Assembly (NCBI GenBank): GCA_025766275.1
Contig: JAFKAC010000001.1
Span: 3,162,001-3,226,000 of the forward strand
Length of the DNA: 64,000 nucleotides
Direction of reading: 5' to 3'
Source of the DNA: Lactarius indigo
Lineage: Eukaryota > Basidiomycota > Agaricomycetes > Russulales > Russulaceae
Below the pieces are notes generated by a model. The model saw only the letters and a program-made list of their open reading frames with translations. It ran no database searches and was not told the origin of the DNA. Numbering within the stretch: position 1 is the first letter of the stretch; the number at the start of each line of letters is the position of its first letter. Below are positions 35,899-47,214 of the stretch, piece after piece. Both the position numbers and the translations under genes were made by a program.

Positions 35899-36798
35899 AT
35901 GCCACCTACCGACGCGGAACTTGCAACGAAAGCATTGGACGAAGAAGCCGCCTACCGCTTTCCATCGTTCTCCGCAAATGACGCCGTCACTCTCGGCCTC
36001 TCTACTTCGCAAGCGTTTCCGCGCGTCCTCGAGACACCAGCGCCTCGGCCGCGGACTCGTCATATCTGTTCAGACCATCGTCGGACACACGATGTTCTCG
36101 TGTACCGTCGGTGACCTCGGGAATACCGTTGGCGACGTCAGTTTGGATAGCTGGGCGTCATTGGACGGGATGATTTCTGTGGTGCGTCGGACGGGTCATT
36201 CAAGCTTTTACGTGGAAAAGGGCATGGGCGCTATGGGAAAGACGCCCAAGCAATTGGGACTTCCGAGCGACCTTCGCATACATGGAGGAGGTAAGCTTCA
36301 TATACATTCCGTATCCCGGAAAACAAATCATTGGGGAGCTGACACGTCGACGAATAGCATTTCCGATATACCTCCAGGCAAGTATGACAGCACCTCTGAT
36401 GAGACGCACGATTGACCGCTTCACAGAATGCGTTGTGCTGTCCCATCGGTGTCGTCGCCTGCTATTCTGGGTCAAGCACAGATGACCACCACGTTTGTCG
36501 TGTGGTTGTTTCCCGATCTAGTCTTGACATCCATTTTCCTCCCAGATGGTCGTGACGTCCGTACGGGACTATCTGCGGAAGATGGCCGAGACTCCCGACA
36601 AGCCGCCACCTGACCCACGGGGGTCCATCCGAATGCCTTCACCCGGCCTCAATGACGGCAATGGCACGGTAAGTACTCCCATCGTGTGTGGCATCACAAC
36701 CTAATTTCGCCAAGGAGTGGATCACCAATTCTGCTGTGGGTAAAATATACCGCCCGTCACATTTCGAAGAAGGACAGGAATCGGAGGGAGTGCCCTGA
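35899..36798 (+). pseudogene. UPF0303/YBR137W-like (HbpS fold) gene with frameshift
   Basis: Family of small oligomeric alpha/beta proteins (DUF336; yeast YBR137W, linked to tail-anchored protein handling). The ATG at 35899 reads MPPTDAELATKALDEEAAYR, FPSFSANDAVTLGLS. The family continuation then lies in another frame: LLRKRFRASS, GRGLVISVQTIVGHTMF, LDSWASLDGMISVVRRTGHS, SFYVEKGMGAMGKTP and LRIHGG. The switch is at about 35995-36008 in a CT-repeat (GGCCTCTCTACTT), where two bases seem to be missing. After it, exons join in phase: AFPIYLQ, NALCCPIGVVACYSGSS, TDDHH, MVVTSVRDYLRKMAETP, and EWITNSAVGKIYRPSHF with stop at 36796-36798. One intron (from 36378) has a GC donor, CAG then GCAAGT. Apart from the single slip everything is intact, so a sequencing error or very recent mutation is as likely as a dead gene. 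Confidence 0.75.
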
Positions 36799-36875
36799 TT
36801 TTGTGAAATTAGGTACGAATCGTATAGTTTGTAAATACCAACAACAGGATGTCTCGGAATGACAATGGAATAATT
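36799..36875. other. Convergent 3' ends, 77 bases
   Basis: Stop codons of the UPF0303-like gene and RIM1 are only 77 bases apart, so their transcripts very likely overlap. Confidence 0.5.
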
Positions 36876-37539
36876 CTAAGAGATTTCCTCTGCACTTTCC
36901 TCAGTTCCAGTGCTCTCTTCGTTAGTGTGGTTTGGGCCACGAAGTACCCGGATAGATTCTGTGGAGGCATTAGGTACGAGTGGGGAAGACGAGACATTGC
37001 ACATACCATGACGAAGGAAGATCTGGCGCTGACCCTGAGGAGTGGTGGGGTCCGCCGAGGGATCGGGCTCACGAAGCTCAAAGTTGGTTTCTACATAGAC
37101 TAGAGAGCCTTTTTGTAAGTGACGAAGATAATTATTCGAGGTTGGGCTGAAGGAGAGAACGTGGTGCCATGTAGTCTTGGACCCTGGCCGAGCTGAAAAA
37201 AAATATACATAAACGCGTCAGTTCGCGAAGCTATATCATGCGTTTAGGGTGGGTGCATACTGCCGTCGGGACCCGGAGGAGGGGGTGGATAATTCCTTGT
37301 GGCTACAGTGTAACTGCAACAAAGGGGTCAAAAGGTCGTCACGCGAGTTGGACAGGGAACACAGCGTACGAGACATATTCTTTGTCGCTTTTGGTAGTAC
37401 GGACCTCAGGGTCTTTGCCAAGACGACCGATGAGGATGAGTTTGGACAAGTCAGATGAACGTGACGCGGTGGTCGACAGCGCACGGAGATTAATAGGGAT
37501 AGACACGCGGTTGGTGTTGCGAGACAGTAAAGAGAACAT
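36876..37539 (-). CDS. RIM1: Mitochondrial single-stranded DNA-binding protein
   Basis: OB-fold protein that coats single-stranded DNA during mitochondrial DNA replication. The ATG at 37539 opens the presequence MFSLLSRNTNRVSIPINLRA; an upstream in-frame ATG at 37617 would bury it. The OB fold runs from SDLSKLILIGRLGKDPEVR through KEYVSYAV, then across introns to YTVAT, TWHHVLSFSPTSNNYL, LQKGSLVYVETNFELREP and GQRQIFLRHESIRVLRG. The acidic tail EESTGTEESAEEIS ends at 36876. These blocks match yeast Rim1 and bacterial SSB. Four or five short introns, the last with donor GTATGT. RIM1 is head to head with HBS1 across 143 bases. Confidence 0.92.
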
Positions 37540-37682
37540 GACCGTACGGGGAATTGTCACGGGATCCGCAAAGGGGTTTATCAACAGTCGGGGTTCGTTG
37601 GGCCTCCCCTCAACCACATGCCGAGTTCAATATCCCGTTAATCACCATTCTCAAAACTCTTGTAAAACGCTGTATTTTCATC
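37540..37682. promoter_or_regulatory. Bidirectional promoter RIM1 / HBS1
   Basis: 143 bases between two divergent ATGs must contain both promoters and both 5' untranslated regions. No core element was identified with confidence. Confidence 0.5.
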
Positions 37683-40600
37683 ATGTCTAGACATAGATTT
37701 GTCAGGAATCTTGATCTAGATGGTAACCTATTTCCCATACTGCCTCCGCTGCGTGCTCCGGGCTCACTTTCCCCAGACGAGCGCGACGATGGCGCTCTTT
37801 CCGACGGTGGAGATGATATGACGCCCGAGCAGCATGGTACGACCCCTGTCCTTTCTTGTGCTTTCCTGCTTGCTCAGACGTCCTGTCCGTCTTGTTTTCA
37901 GCTCAAATGGAAGCCGGGCTCGAGACCGTCCGCGCAATTCTTGGTTCAGAGGAGCTATCCGGGTTCACAGACTCCTTCATCAGAGAGACCCTCTGGGATT
38001 GCTACTGCGACGTCGAAAAGACTGTCGAATGGTTATCGGGTATATGTCTTAGTACTCGCCCTCTGGCAGAAAGACTGACCCTTCCTGAAGAGGAGCAGGA
38101 GAGGAAGAACGCTGCGCGCGAGAGAAAAGGTGAGCCGTAGTTCCTTGTTTTAGTTCCCCTTGAACGCTCCGTTCTATATTTTCTTTCCCCTTCACCCTCT
38201 TCCTTCCTACCTTCTGGCCCTTACTTAAGACGGTGTGACGATGGTTGCAAGAAGGTGCATCTCTACTTACTTCAGTCCCCTTCCCTCATCGGCATCATGA
38301 TCATCGTCGAGGTTGACTGTTTTCGTTGCTCAGAAGCTGGTGTTCCCTTTCCCGACGACGATCTCGTTGCTGAGGGGATGACTGCTGGTCAGATTCACGC
38401 CGCAAGGATGGCCCAGTTGGCCGAGGCCCGCTCTGCTTCTGGCTTCACTGCCTTCCCCAATGATCAACTACCAAGTATCCAGCCCTTCGAGGACTATATT
38501 TCCACTTCTGATGCGGATGTCTATGTGCGACGCTTGAGCACTATTACGGAACGGACCGAGAAGACAGAGCTGACCGCAGCTCCTACGCGACGATCCTCAC
38601 GAAGTAGGACCGTCGTCAGTCATCGTAGCCCACGTGCCTTGAGCTCCGCAACAGAATCATCATATGGGGAAGTCATTGGTGAGCTCTGTGTGAATGTGTC
38701 TATCTATCTGTGCGCTTATGTTTTCTCGTTGTGGTCGCAGAATCTCGCTTAGGTCAAACGAACTTTCCCGTTGATCCGAATACTATACGACCGTCCCCTC
38801 CCCCGTCGGCACTGCGACTGTCCCGCAATGAGTCCGGAGCGTACGATTCGGGTGATGATGGGTCCACTCGTACTGTGACCCCCCCTCCGGGCGCTCCCGA
38901 TGTATCTGCCCTACCTATTGATACCATTCTCGACATCTCAGACAACCAGACTAAGTCTGCCCGTACTCCTTCATCCAAATTGCACAGCTCGAATTCCACG
39001 CAGCGGGTAGTCCCGGTGCAAGTCTTCAAGTCACCGGGTCTCCTCAACACTGTCGACAAGCCGCTACCTGAGCTCCCACCACCGGGCGGACCTCGTTCCT
39101 CCGTGGCGGATTCACAGACACCCTCAGATCGCCCTGGGAAATCCAAGTCTAAGCTGTCGGCCCTTGCGAGCTCCAGGGTTGCTAGCTCCAAGGCGAGCAC
39201 GGTGACTCAGAGCTCTCGTTTAAGTTCGACCACACTCGGGACTTCGTCTGTTCGCACATACCCTGCGCTACGACCTTCGTCTGAGTCTGAGCTGTCTGTC
39301 GTCGAAGAGGAGGATGGTTCTGCCACCTCCTCCATGGTTCGTCAAGCTATCCAAGTTGCTTTGAACAAAGAAGCCGCTGACCGTATGGGGGTGTCACCAC
39401 AGAAGTATGGCAGGGAAGTTCAGCACGACTCGAACAACGCGTCGTCCTCGAGCTCGAAGTCAACCGCGAAGCCAGCCTCTGAAGCAAAGGACGGCTCCCC
39501 TACAGCGTTTTATACACCCACGGAAAGTCCACCCAACTCCTCGGGCGAGCGGCCAGCCTCCAAACTCGCGAAGTTAGCTCAAGCAAAGTCTAAGCAGGGT
39601 AGTTCGGGAATGTCGAAGCCGACGCCCCCACGATCCCCATCCCCGTCGACACTCCTTCGCAGTACGCATACGGAATATCTCACACCCATTGCGAATGGAC
39701 CGACTGCGACGACCGCCATTACGACCTCATATCAGTCGTTGAACCACCTGATCTCACCCGCTCGCTCTGCTTTGCCGCCATCTTTGCCACCGGGTGGGTA
39801 TGTGTCCTCATCCGCTTCGTCTCCAGAACCGAGACAATCCAAGTTGGCGATGAAGGCGAGAAGACCGCACCATAAGAGCAACAACGGTGTCGAGGACGAG
39901 CAGACTTATGTCACTGTACCAGTACATACAATGTTCAAGCCCGAGGGCAACCGTTCCCGTGCGTCGCCGTCAACCTTCGCTTCCATCATATTAGGTGGAA
40001 TTCCTCTAACGTCTGATGAAGATAAAGGGCCTCGGAAGGAGCATAGAGATAAACCGCCTCGAGAACGACACCGTAGTCGCAGTCGGACGAAGCCAACATC
40101 CCCACTGGATGAGTCCACGGCTAATGTGAAAGCCTCCTCGCCTAAACACAAATCCTCGGCAGCTGCGACGAAGAACATACCTCTTGCACCGCTCGGTCCC
40201 TTCGCCTTCGACATCCCTTCTCCAGACGATATCGTGTCCAATGCGCGCCGCGGCACTTCACTTGGACGTCCTCCTTCTGGCGCTTCTACCCTAACTGCAT
40301 TCCCCGCTTCCACTGCACATTCACGTTCTTCTTTCACTTCGGGTTCTCGGATTTCTACTTCTGCGGATTAGTTTGGTGTCGCTGTCGCAAACATGTACTG
40401 ACTAGATTGTTGTGCAATATCATTTTAGCTGCGAAGGAACGCGAGAAAGCGCAGAAGCTGGCTGCTCAAAAGATGGCGGCCGAGGCGCAAGCCGCGTCGA
40501 GAGCAGCGAGTCGTGCGGTGTCACCCACGCCAAAGTCTCCGAAAGTTGTAAAAAGTACCAAGAGGACTGGGACTACTAGTGGGACTGCGACGCCGGCGCG

Positions 40601-42561
40601 CAAGGGCTCTGGTCCCGCAGCCTTTGAGCAGCGAAACTTTGATTTGACTGCTCTAGGCTTAGGCGCGGATGACAAGGCACCCGTTTACGAGGAGCCACTG
40701 ACAATGACTCTTGCGCACGATAAAGTTCTTGAAGAAGCGGCGAAGGCACTGGAAGCGGAAAGCAAAAACCAGGCCGGAATAAGCCTCGTTGTCATAGGTG
40801 AGTTAAACCTATCGTGTTTTTGCCTCATATTTCGTTATGCCGCAGGGCACGTCGATGCCGGGAAGTCGACGCTGATGGGGAGGTTGCTCTACGAACTTGG
40901 TCGCGTCGACGAAAAGATCAAAGTGGCGAACGAGAGGGCGAGCGGCAAGATCGGCAAGGGAAGTTTCAGTTGGGCGTGGCAATTTGACGGTACCACCGAA
41001 GAGCGCGAAAGGTGATCACTACAGGTTTACATTACATGTCTCAACGGAACGCACGCAGGGCTGACTCAGAGCGACTACAGAGGTATCACGATGGACATCG
41101 CTGTGCAGATGCTTTCGACCCCCCATCGGAACATCACCATACTTGACGCCCCTGGGCACCGGGACTTCATTCCAAACATGATTTCTGGTGCCTCTCAGGC
41201 GGACTGCGCGCTTCTCGTAATAGGCGCCTCGACGGGTGAGTTCGAGGCAGGTTTTGATCGCGGAGGGCAGACGCGCGAACACGTCGTGCTCGTGCGCAGC
41301 CTGGGAGTCACGCAAATCGTGGTGACCGTAAACAAGCTTGATCTGGTTTGTCCTTTTTCGACTTTCCGCGGGTAGCCTACGCATGTTAATAGCTACTTTC
41401 GCGCCGCAGGTCGACTGGTCGAAGGACCGCTACGAAGACATTTGCAATCAGCTCAAATCATTCCTCGTTCAATCTGGCTTCCAGATGTCCAAGACCCACT
41501 TTGTTCCGGTCGGTGCGATGACAGGCGTGAATTTGATTGGTCGTGAAGGCCAAGATGCGGTCGCCCTGAATACCTGGTACTCGGGTCCTACCCTCGTGGA
41601 GTTGCTGGGTTCGTCATTATCGTTGCAGGCCACCAAAGTCTGACCCGAAAGGTGATTGTAGATCGACTCCAACCTCCTAGGCGCGACATCACCTCTCCCT
41701 TACGTTTTCCGATTTCCAATGTGTTCAAAGGACAAGGCTCCACCACAGGTGTCTGGGGGAGAGTTTGTAGCGGCCTGGTGCAAGTCGGTGAATGCTTGCG
41801 TGTCCTGCCTGGAGACGAGACTGCTGTAGTGAAAGGTTGTTCCGTCTACCTTTTCTTATCTTTATTTTTTTCTAATGGGGTGTACCATGTTCACAGCGAT
41901 CGAGACGGAGACAGACAGGGTACAATGGGTCGCTGCTGGATCTAGCGTCACGCTCTATCTGACCGCGATCGACCCCATCCATCTTGACACGGGAAGCGTG
42001 CTATGTCTACAAGCCCACCCGATCGAGCTCGCTTCAGCCTTCACGGCGCGAATTATCGTCTTTGACATCCAAGTGCCGATTCTGGCCGGGACATCGGTGA
42101 GAGAGCTCCTCCCCGTCATGGCATCTGTTCTGCCTCTGACGGTAGGTCATGTGATATAGATCGAGCTTTTCCATCATTCTCGTGATGTTCCAGCGGCGAT
42201 ATCAAAGCTGAACGCCACATTGGAGCGCACGTCCGGCGCTATCGCCAAGAAAAACCCTCGGTTCGTCCGGTTTGTTTTGGAGTCCGGGCTACGCGGTAAC
42301 AGCTGTTTGTTTTACACACCAGCGTTCTGACGAAAGGCACTTCTGCGGAGGTCCAAATCACGATGCGACAGGCCGCATTCGCAGGCGCTGGGACTCGGAA
42401 CATCGCCATTCCGTTGGAGCCCTTCTCCACAAATAAAGAGATGGGCCGTATCTTGATCCGCAGAGGGGGCGAGACTATCGCCGCTGGCAAGTGTGCATGT
42501 ACCTGCACCACATGTCAAAGCTGACCGATACACAGGAATCGTGTTGGAGATAGTTAGATAA
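37683..42561 (+). CDS. HBS1: Ribosome-rescue GTPase Hbs1 (eRF3/EF-1alpha family)
   Basis: With Dom34/Pelota, Hbs1 dissociates stalled ribosomes in no-go and non-stop decay. The ATG at 37683 reads [18 protein letters not shown]. The HBS1 N-terminal domain is [19 protein letters not shown], with [20 protein letters not shown] Ser/Pro-rich linker of several hundred residues (exon around 38730-40330) follows. The GTPase domain has GHVDAGKST (G1), RGITMD (G2), DAPGHRDF (G3) and VNKLD (G4). Beta-barrel domains 2 and 3 follow: [43 protein letters not shown] and [17 protein letters not shown]. The last intron (from 42487) has a GC donor (G then GCAAGT) and leads to IVLEIVR, stop at 42559-42561. The exon before KEREKAQKL joins best from a donor at about 40344, since the frame stops at 40369. 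A decayed copy of the 3' end lies at 47215-47850. Confidence 0.93.
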
Positions 42562-42754
42562 ATGATCAAGACGAGAAGGACTCTCCCTCCTTGCATCGCG
42601 CAAGGTATTGGTGATAAGTTATTGTAGTGACATAACAATGCGATGGATTTGGCTAGAATATTCGACTCAGGAGCAACTTAGTTCCAAAACAAAAGAGCTG
42701 GCGACAGAACCACTCACAGCACTCACGAGTGGGTGTTCATCTCTTCGTGTCGAC

Positions 42755-43559
42755 ATGGCAAATATCATTCTATCGGAGTCCGCGAAATCCGGCAGCGATT
42801 GGACGGAGAATGAATTGCCAGGTTTTAAGATCGAAGTTGACTCGATCGACGCTTCTACCTTTAACACAGAGCATCTACCTAATCTGCCTGTTTCTCGCGT
42901 CGTTCTCACCAACGAACAGGGCTCCCAGGGTCCTCTTGCGCAAAGCAATCGATTGTTTGATTCATTACCTGAGAGATGCTATGATAGGAGAGGACTTCTT
43001 CGTCGCCGACTTTACTTCCTATATCCTGCGCGTGTTCGAATACGACGAACCAGAACGCATCATACATCAACGGAAGGAACTACCGTTTGTCATGTGTGGG
43101 ATAGTGATCAACGCGAAACCCAATGTTTGTCTCGTCCAGGAGGGTAAGGACCGTTGTTCTTTCTTCAAGTCTTTCTGATCTTAACATAGTCTTAGCGTGG
43201 TACCAGCTGCAGTGATCCAGAACCCCAGCTCATTGCCGAGGCGATGGCTGCCTTCTATCAGAATAACCTACACCGTAAAACCGCCGGCGGACCCATGACG
43301 GACTCCCAAGTGATCCCTGGTATCATCATGATCGGCACAGCGCCGACATTTTATCGCATACCCATCACCGCGGAGCTCGTCTGCTGCATTCAGGCTGGGA
43401 GGTACCTGATCGAGACTACCCGAGTGCAAAGATGCGTCCCACCAGTCCCGAACCAAGATGTCTACCCCGAAGAAGGTCTTGTCCCTCTGGCTACAATGTT
43501 ATAAAGCGTTCAAAGCTCTTGTCTTGACTTCTGTCCATGTTCTATGTACTACCGGTTGA
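42755..43559 (+). pseudogene. Relic of a fungal gene of unknown function, frameshifted
   Basis: The ATG at 42755 reads MANIILSESAKSGSDWTENE, then LPNLPVSRVVLTNEQGSQGP, LAQSNRLFD. At about 42960 the sensible continuation moves to another frame: HYLRDAMIGEDFFVADFTSY, ILRVFEYDEPERIIHQRKEL and PFVMCGIVINAKPNVCLVQE. After a possible intron near 43147-43190 the text resumes with SDPEPQLIAEAMAAFYQNN, VIPGIIMIGTAPTFYRIPIT and VQRCVPPVPNQDVY. Near 43490 it changes frame again to WLQCYKAFKALVLTS. The sequence resembles a mushroom protein family without known role. Two frame changes in under 800 bases make a working gene unlikely, although the codons are still well preserved, so the damage is recent. 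Confidence 0.6.
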
Positions 43560-44710
43560 TTTATTCTGTCGGCTAGTCTTCTTGGTAGTCGTAGTTTTCG
43601 AAGTGTCAAAGATAGGTTGCCTCCAATGGGTGTTAATTGAGGTCATGCTGACCCCGTCACTCGACACTGTTACCGTGAATCCTATGATCCCGCAGTGATC
43701 TGAATCGCCTGTTTGGGCGAATTCCAAGAAGTTCCTGAGAAGAACATTTGGGCACGTTTGCACACCTATCGGTAGTAAAGCAGAAGAGACGAAGTAATAT
43801 GAGTTGAAGATAGGGAGTTGTAGTTCTAGTCAGCAGTAATCCACGGTGTTTGAAATGCTCCTCCGTAGATCCGTGCATTGTGCAGAGTAGACGTACTTGT
43901 GAATGGGATCTGAGTCGCGCAAACTGAGTAACACTGATGGAGTTATGTCGAAGGGGGACGCGAACGTTTGAGCGGCTCTCTTCCCGACTCCATCAAGGGA
44001 TCTTTATGCACCTAGACTCAGGCTTGCGATGATCGGATAGGGCCCAGTGCCGGTCAAGCATTCCAAATGAAACCCTTCGCGCCTCCATAACAACTTGAAT
44101 TCAGTGTAGTGGAGTTGGCACGCCGGGTAAATCACACTCCTAACGATTATCGGGCTCGCCATCCCATTCAAGAGGAAACTGTTTGGTCTTGCGCAGTTCA
44201 ACATCGACAACCCCCTTGGTAATCATACAACCCCCCCCCCCCCCCCCCCCCAACTGGCGAAGGGAGCTGTTTGGAGATTTCGATTTGCAGGCCGATGTAC
44301 CTAACAGAGCGTATGCGCACGAAAAAAAAGAACTGCTACTCTTCACTATGCATGCGTTATATTCTGCCGAGCAGCCTGTCGAACGGCCAGCACTTGTGTC
44401 GGGGTATGATACGAGCAAAGAATAAACGTGCCTGGGGTGTGTCACCAGCGAATGGTAGCTGAGTGCAGCGTTAATGGGAGGAGACGTGGGACATTCGTCG
44501 TAACAACCCGAGGAGGCCGGGGGCGGAGAACGTCTAGCAGGTTCTTCATTGGCTTGACAAAGGTGGCTGGTCTCTCTTCGCCATGGTGGATGTCGCACTG
44601 CCCTTAGAACCTGGCGCTAGTTGATCATGCGAAATTCCGACAGAACAGGACTGTAGAGAGGATTAGTCTTTTGGTCTGCACTACAGAGTCAGAGCGTGTT
44701 AGCCAGCTAT
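43560..44710. other. Accessory stretch without an intact gene
   Basis: No supported gene. Contains the poly-C run at 44231. A minus-strand frame at 44140-44598 stays open mainly because of the poly-C/poly-G run, which reads as Gly repeats, and is not believable. Confidence 0.35.
44231..44251 (+). repeat. Homopolymer run of 21 C
   Basis: Twenty-one consecutive cytosines flanked by ATACAA and AACTGGCG. This is the longest homopolymer in the window. Confidence 0.95.
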
Positions 44711-45220
44711 TCAAGCTCGTGTTCCCTTTGCGTTGCGCTTGCGATTCGTACGTCGTTTCAATAGTATTGTGACTCCGGCTGCCGCTTCCACATCACCCTC
44801 TGTCTGGAACAACACCTTGAAAAAAGTCCGCTGCGATATTGTCGGGCGGGAGACTATTTAGCAAAGCAAGAAGCGTGTCTTTGCCCTCAGGCTGGGTCAT
44901 CCGAATTCATAAACAGGGTCATGGAATGCCGCCCCTAGGTCTAGCAGATATCACACCTCGGCTTCCAGGCCTCGCCGACGTCTATCAATTTTCTACATCT
45001 TCCAGGGGGTGAGCCTGAGAGTCCTCGATTTCGATCAGCGTGCGCATTGTGTGCAACGGCTTCGTAGCTTGAGTATGAGTCCGGCTCGTCGGAAAGTACA
45101 AGGGCAACATTCTCTGCAATGTGAGCCGCCCTCTGTTAGAGGTTGGGGCTGTCATCGTGTAGGAGTACATCCGGAGCGAGCGCGCGTCTAGCAAAGACGA
45201 ATCTCTCCTTCAAGTCCGTT
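44711..45220 (-). pseudogene. Decayed minus-strand gene, unidentified
   Basis: Read right to left, coherent protein text appears in pieces: TDLKERFVFARRALAPDVLL, HDDSPNL, an in-frame TAA, then QRAAHIAENVALVLSDEPDS, YSSYEAVA. After a frame change come MRTLIEIEDSQAHPLEDVEN, LIDVGEAWKPRCDIC, LGAAFHDPVYEF. After another come MTQPEGKDTLLALLNSLPPD, NIAADFFQGV and QTEGDVEAAAGVTILLKRRT, ending NRKRNAKGTRA with a stop at 44711-44713. One stop and at least three frame changes, without splice sites that would explain them, mark a pseudogene. I do not recognise the family. Its basic C-terminus suggests a nuclear protein. It lies just upstream of TSC10, in the opposite direction. Confidence 0.5.
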
Positions 45221-45479
45221 ATGCACGCTTGTGTTGACACACCCAGGTGAAGGACACACGCGATGCCTGAATAGCAAGCTCTCGGGAAGAGGAAAGTCGG
45301 TCACTGGCGGGAGACGAGACCGGGATGAGGAGGGTTGCATGTCCGTAATTTGTGTCGCGTGATACGATGTCGCGTTGTCGGGTCGCGCCGGAGGTCATAA
45401 AGCAGAGCTTAGCCGCACCACAGACACCATACTGTGCTGACCTTGGTGTCGACAGTGGAAGCCTCACAACCAATAACTC

Positions 45480-46827
45480 ATGCCATATTTCAGTCTCGCA
45501 ATAGTATTGCCGCTCATCTCTACCGTGGTAGCCGTGTTTTACTCGGTATTATCCCGTCCACACTGGGATCCTCGCGGTCGTGTATGCGTATTTCTCATCT
45601 TTCGTCGGGGCGTTGGTATCTACTGATTTGGGTTGTATTTAAGCACTGCTATATCACTGGAGGTTCAACGGGACTTGGCCTTGCGCTGGCCATCCTTCTT
45701 ACGAAGCGTGGTGCAGATGTGTCTATCGTTGCGCGGAACGAAGAGAACCTCAAACGGGCCATGGCACAACTCGAGGTACCGGTTCTTGTCCTTCTCATTC
45801 AAACCACCTACGGTACTTACTGATAATAGGCCGTTCGAGTCAACCCTAATCAAATCCTGAGGGCTTACTCGTTTTCTCTGGGCACACAAAATGCCGCGAT
45901 TGATGCGTTGGAAGCCGCCTGTCTAGCGCATGGTGGCCAAACGCCTGAGGCGGTGTTTTTGTGTGCCGGAAAGGCAACCCCCGGTTTCTTTATCGAAGAG
46001 ACCGAAGAGAGCATGCGAAAAGGAATGGATAATGCATATTGGCTTTCGGCTTGGTCCGCTATGGTTCGCAATCTTGTTCATCATAGAACCTTGCTTGACA
46101 ACGCTAAGATCAATTAGGCAGCCTCCAAGCGGATGGTGCGAACACGTACCAGCAAGGGAAAGATTGTCTTCGTTTCCTCGCTCCTGGGCTACTTTGGCAT
46201 GATAGGATATTCGACATACTCACCGGGGAAGCACGCCGTTCGCGGTGAGTTCGTCGCGAGTCAAGCATGTTGACGATATCCTGAGCATAACAGGTCTTGC
46301 CGAGACACTGCGCCAGGAATTATTACTTTATTCGATCGACGTCCACCTTTACATGCCTGGTACAATGTACAGCCCCGGGTATGAAGAAGAAAACAAAACC
46401 AAGCCTGAATTGGTCCGTAAGATAGAGGAGTCCGACGAAGGCATCAGCCCAGAGAGAGCTGCGGAGGGGTTGTACCAAGGTGCCGTGCCTCAAATACCCA
46501 CGTTCAGGTAGTGAGGTTGAGCGCGTGTAAACAGGCGTCCGGAAAGGCGAATTTCACATTACTGACACACTCCTCGCCGATCTATTTCGAACGAGCACCC
46601 GCGGTGTGTCGCCGTATGGGTCGAACATTCTCAAGGATCTGTTATTCGGGTTTCTTGGCACAGTACGTTCCACGTGAATCATTACAAGACGCGACCTTTT
46701 GAGACGAAACAAACTATCTTAGATTGTCCTCCCGCTATGGCGAAAGAGTGTGGACAAACAGATAATTGGCCACAGAGAGGCACACACGAAATACCTAACA
46801 TCGAAGATGCCAGAGGTAGTGGAATGA
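45480..46827 (+). CDS. TSC10: 3-ketodihydrosphingosine reductase
   Basis: NADPH-dependent short-chain reductase that makes dihydrosphingosine from 3-ketosphinganine, the second step of sphingolipid synthesis, on the ER membrane. The ATG at 45480 starts an N-terminal membrane anchor, MPYFSLAIVLPLISTVVAVF. After an intron follows YITGGSTGLGLALA (nucleotide-binding TG-x3-G-x-G), LLTKRGADVSIVARNEENL, FLCAGKATPGFF, the catalytic serine region GKIVFVSSLLGYFGMIGY and STYSPGKHAVRG with the Tyr-x3-Lys pair. Then come LAETLRQELLLYSIDVHLYM, PGTMYSPGYEEENKTKPELV and, after further introns, FHITDTLLADLFRTSTRGVS. The last exon reads IVLPLWRKSVDKQIIGHREA and ends PEVVE, stop at 46825-46827. All catalytic residues are present. 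It stands between two decayed sequences but is itself intact. Confidence 0.9.
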
Positions 46828-47214
46828 GACTATTTCGTACGTGCGTTATTGGTATGGACAGAGATAGCATAGGGAGGTGCACCATAGGAAGTTATCTAAT
46901 GACGTAACTTAGCAAGAACGTTCGAAGGAGCCAAGCTCTGAGATCATTGGGACGACCTAAAGAACACTGTATCCCTTCCGTCTTCTTGTATGAGTCTGTG
47001 GCCGTGCTGACCGCGTTATAATAACTTGTTGGTGCCAGACTACAGCAGAATCCAGTAGACGATAGGGACACCCGAGGAACTTGGCACCTGAATCCTAGGT
47101 CGGGAATCGATCACCTAGCCCCAAGACATCAATATTGTGAGTGTTCCTTTATTTGCCATGAGTTCCGTGCGAGCTATGTGGGCCAGATTTGGAGTAACGG
47201 ATGGCCAGACAACA
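46828..47214. other. TSC10 3' region
   Basis: About 390 bases without a gene; 3' untranslated sequence at the start. Nothing else recognised. Confidence 0.35.

Noticed and set aside
38754..40337. Long minus-strand frames opposite HBS1
   Set aside because: They mirror the Ser/Pro-rich linker exon of HBS1, whose frame, splice sites and family match are on the plus strand.
44140..44598. Minus-strand frame with a poly-Gly run
   Set aside because: It is kept open by the 21-C homopolymer and has no other protein-like features.
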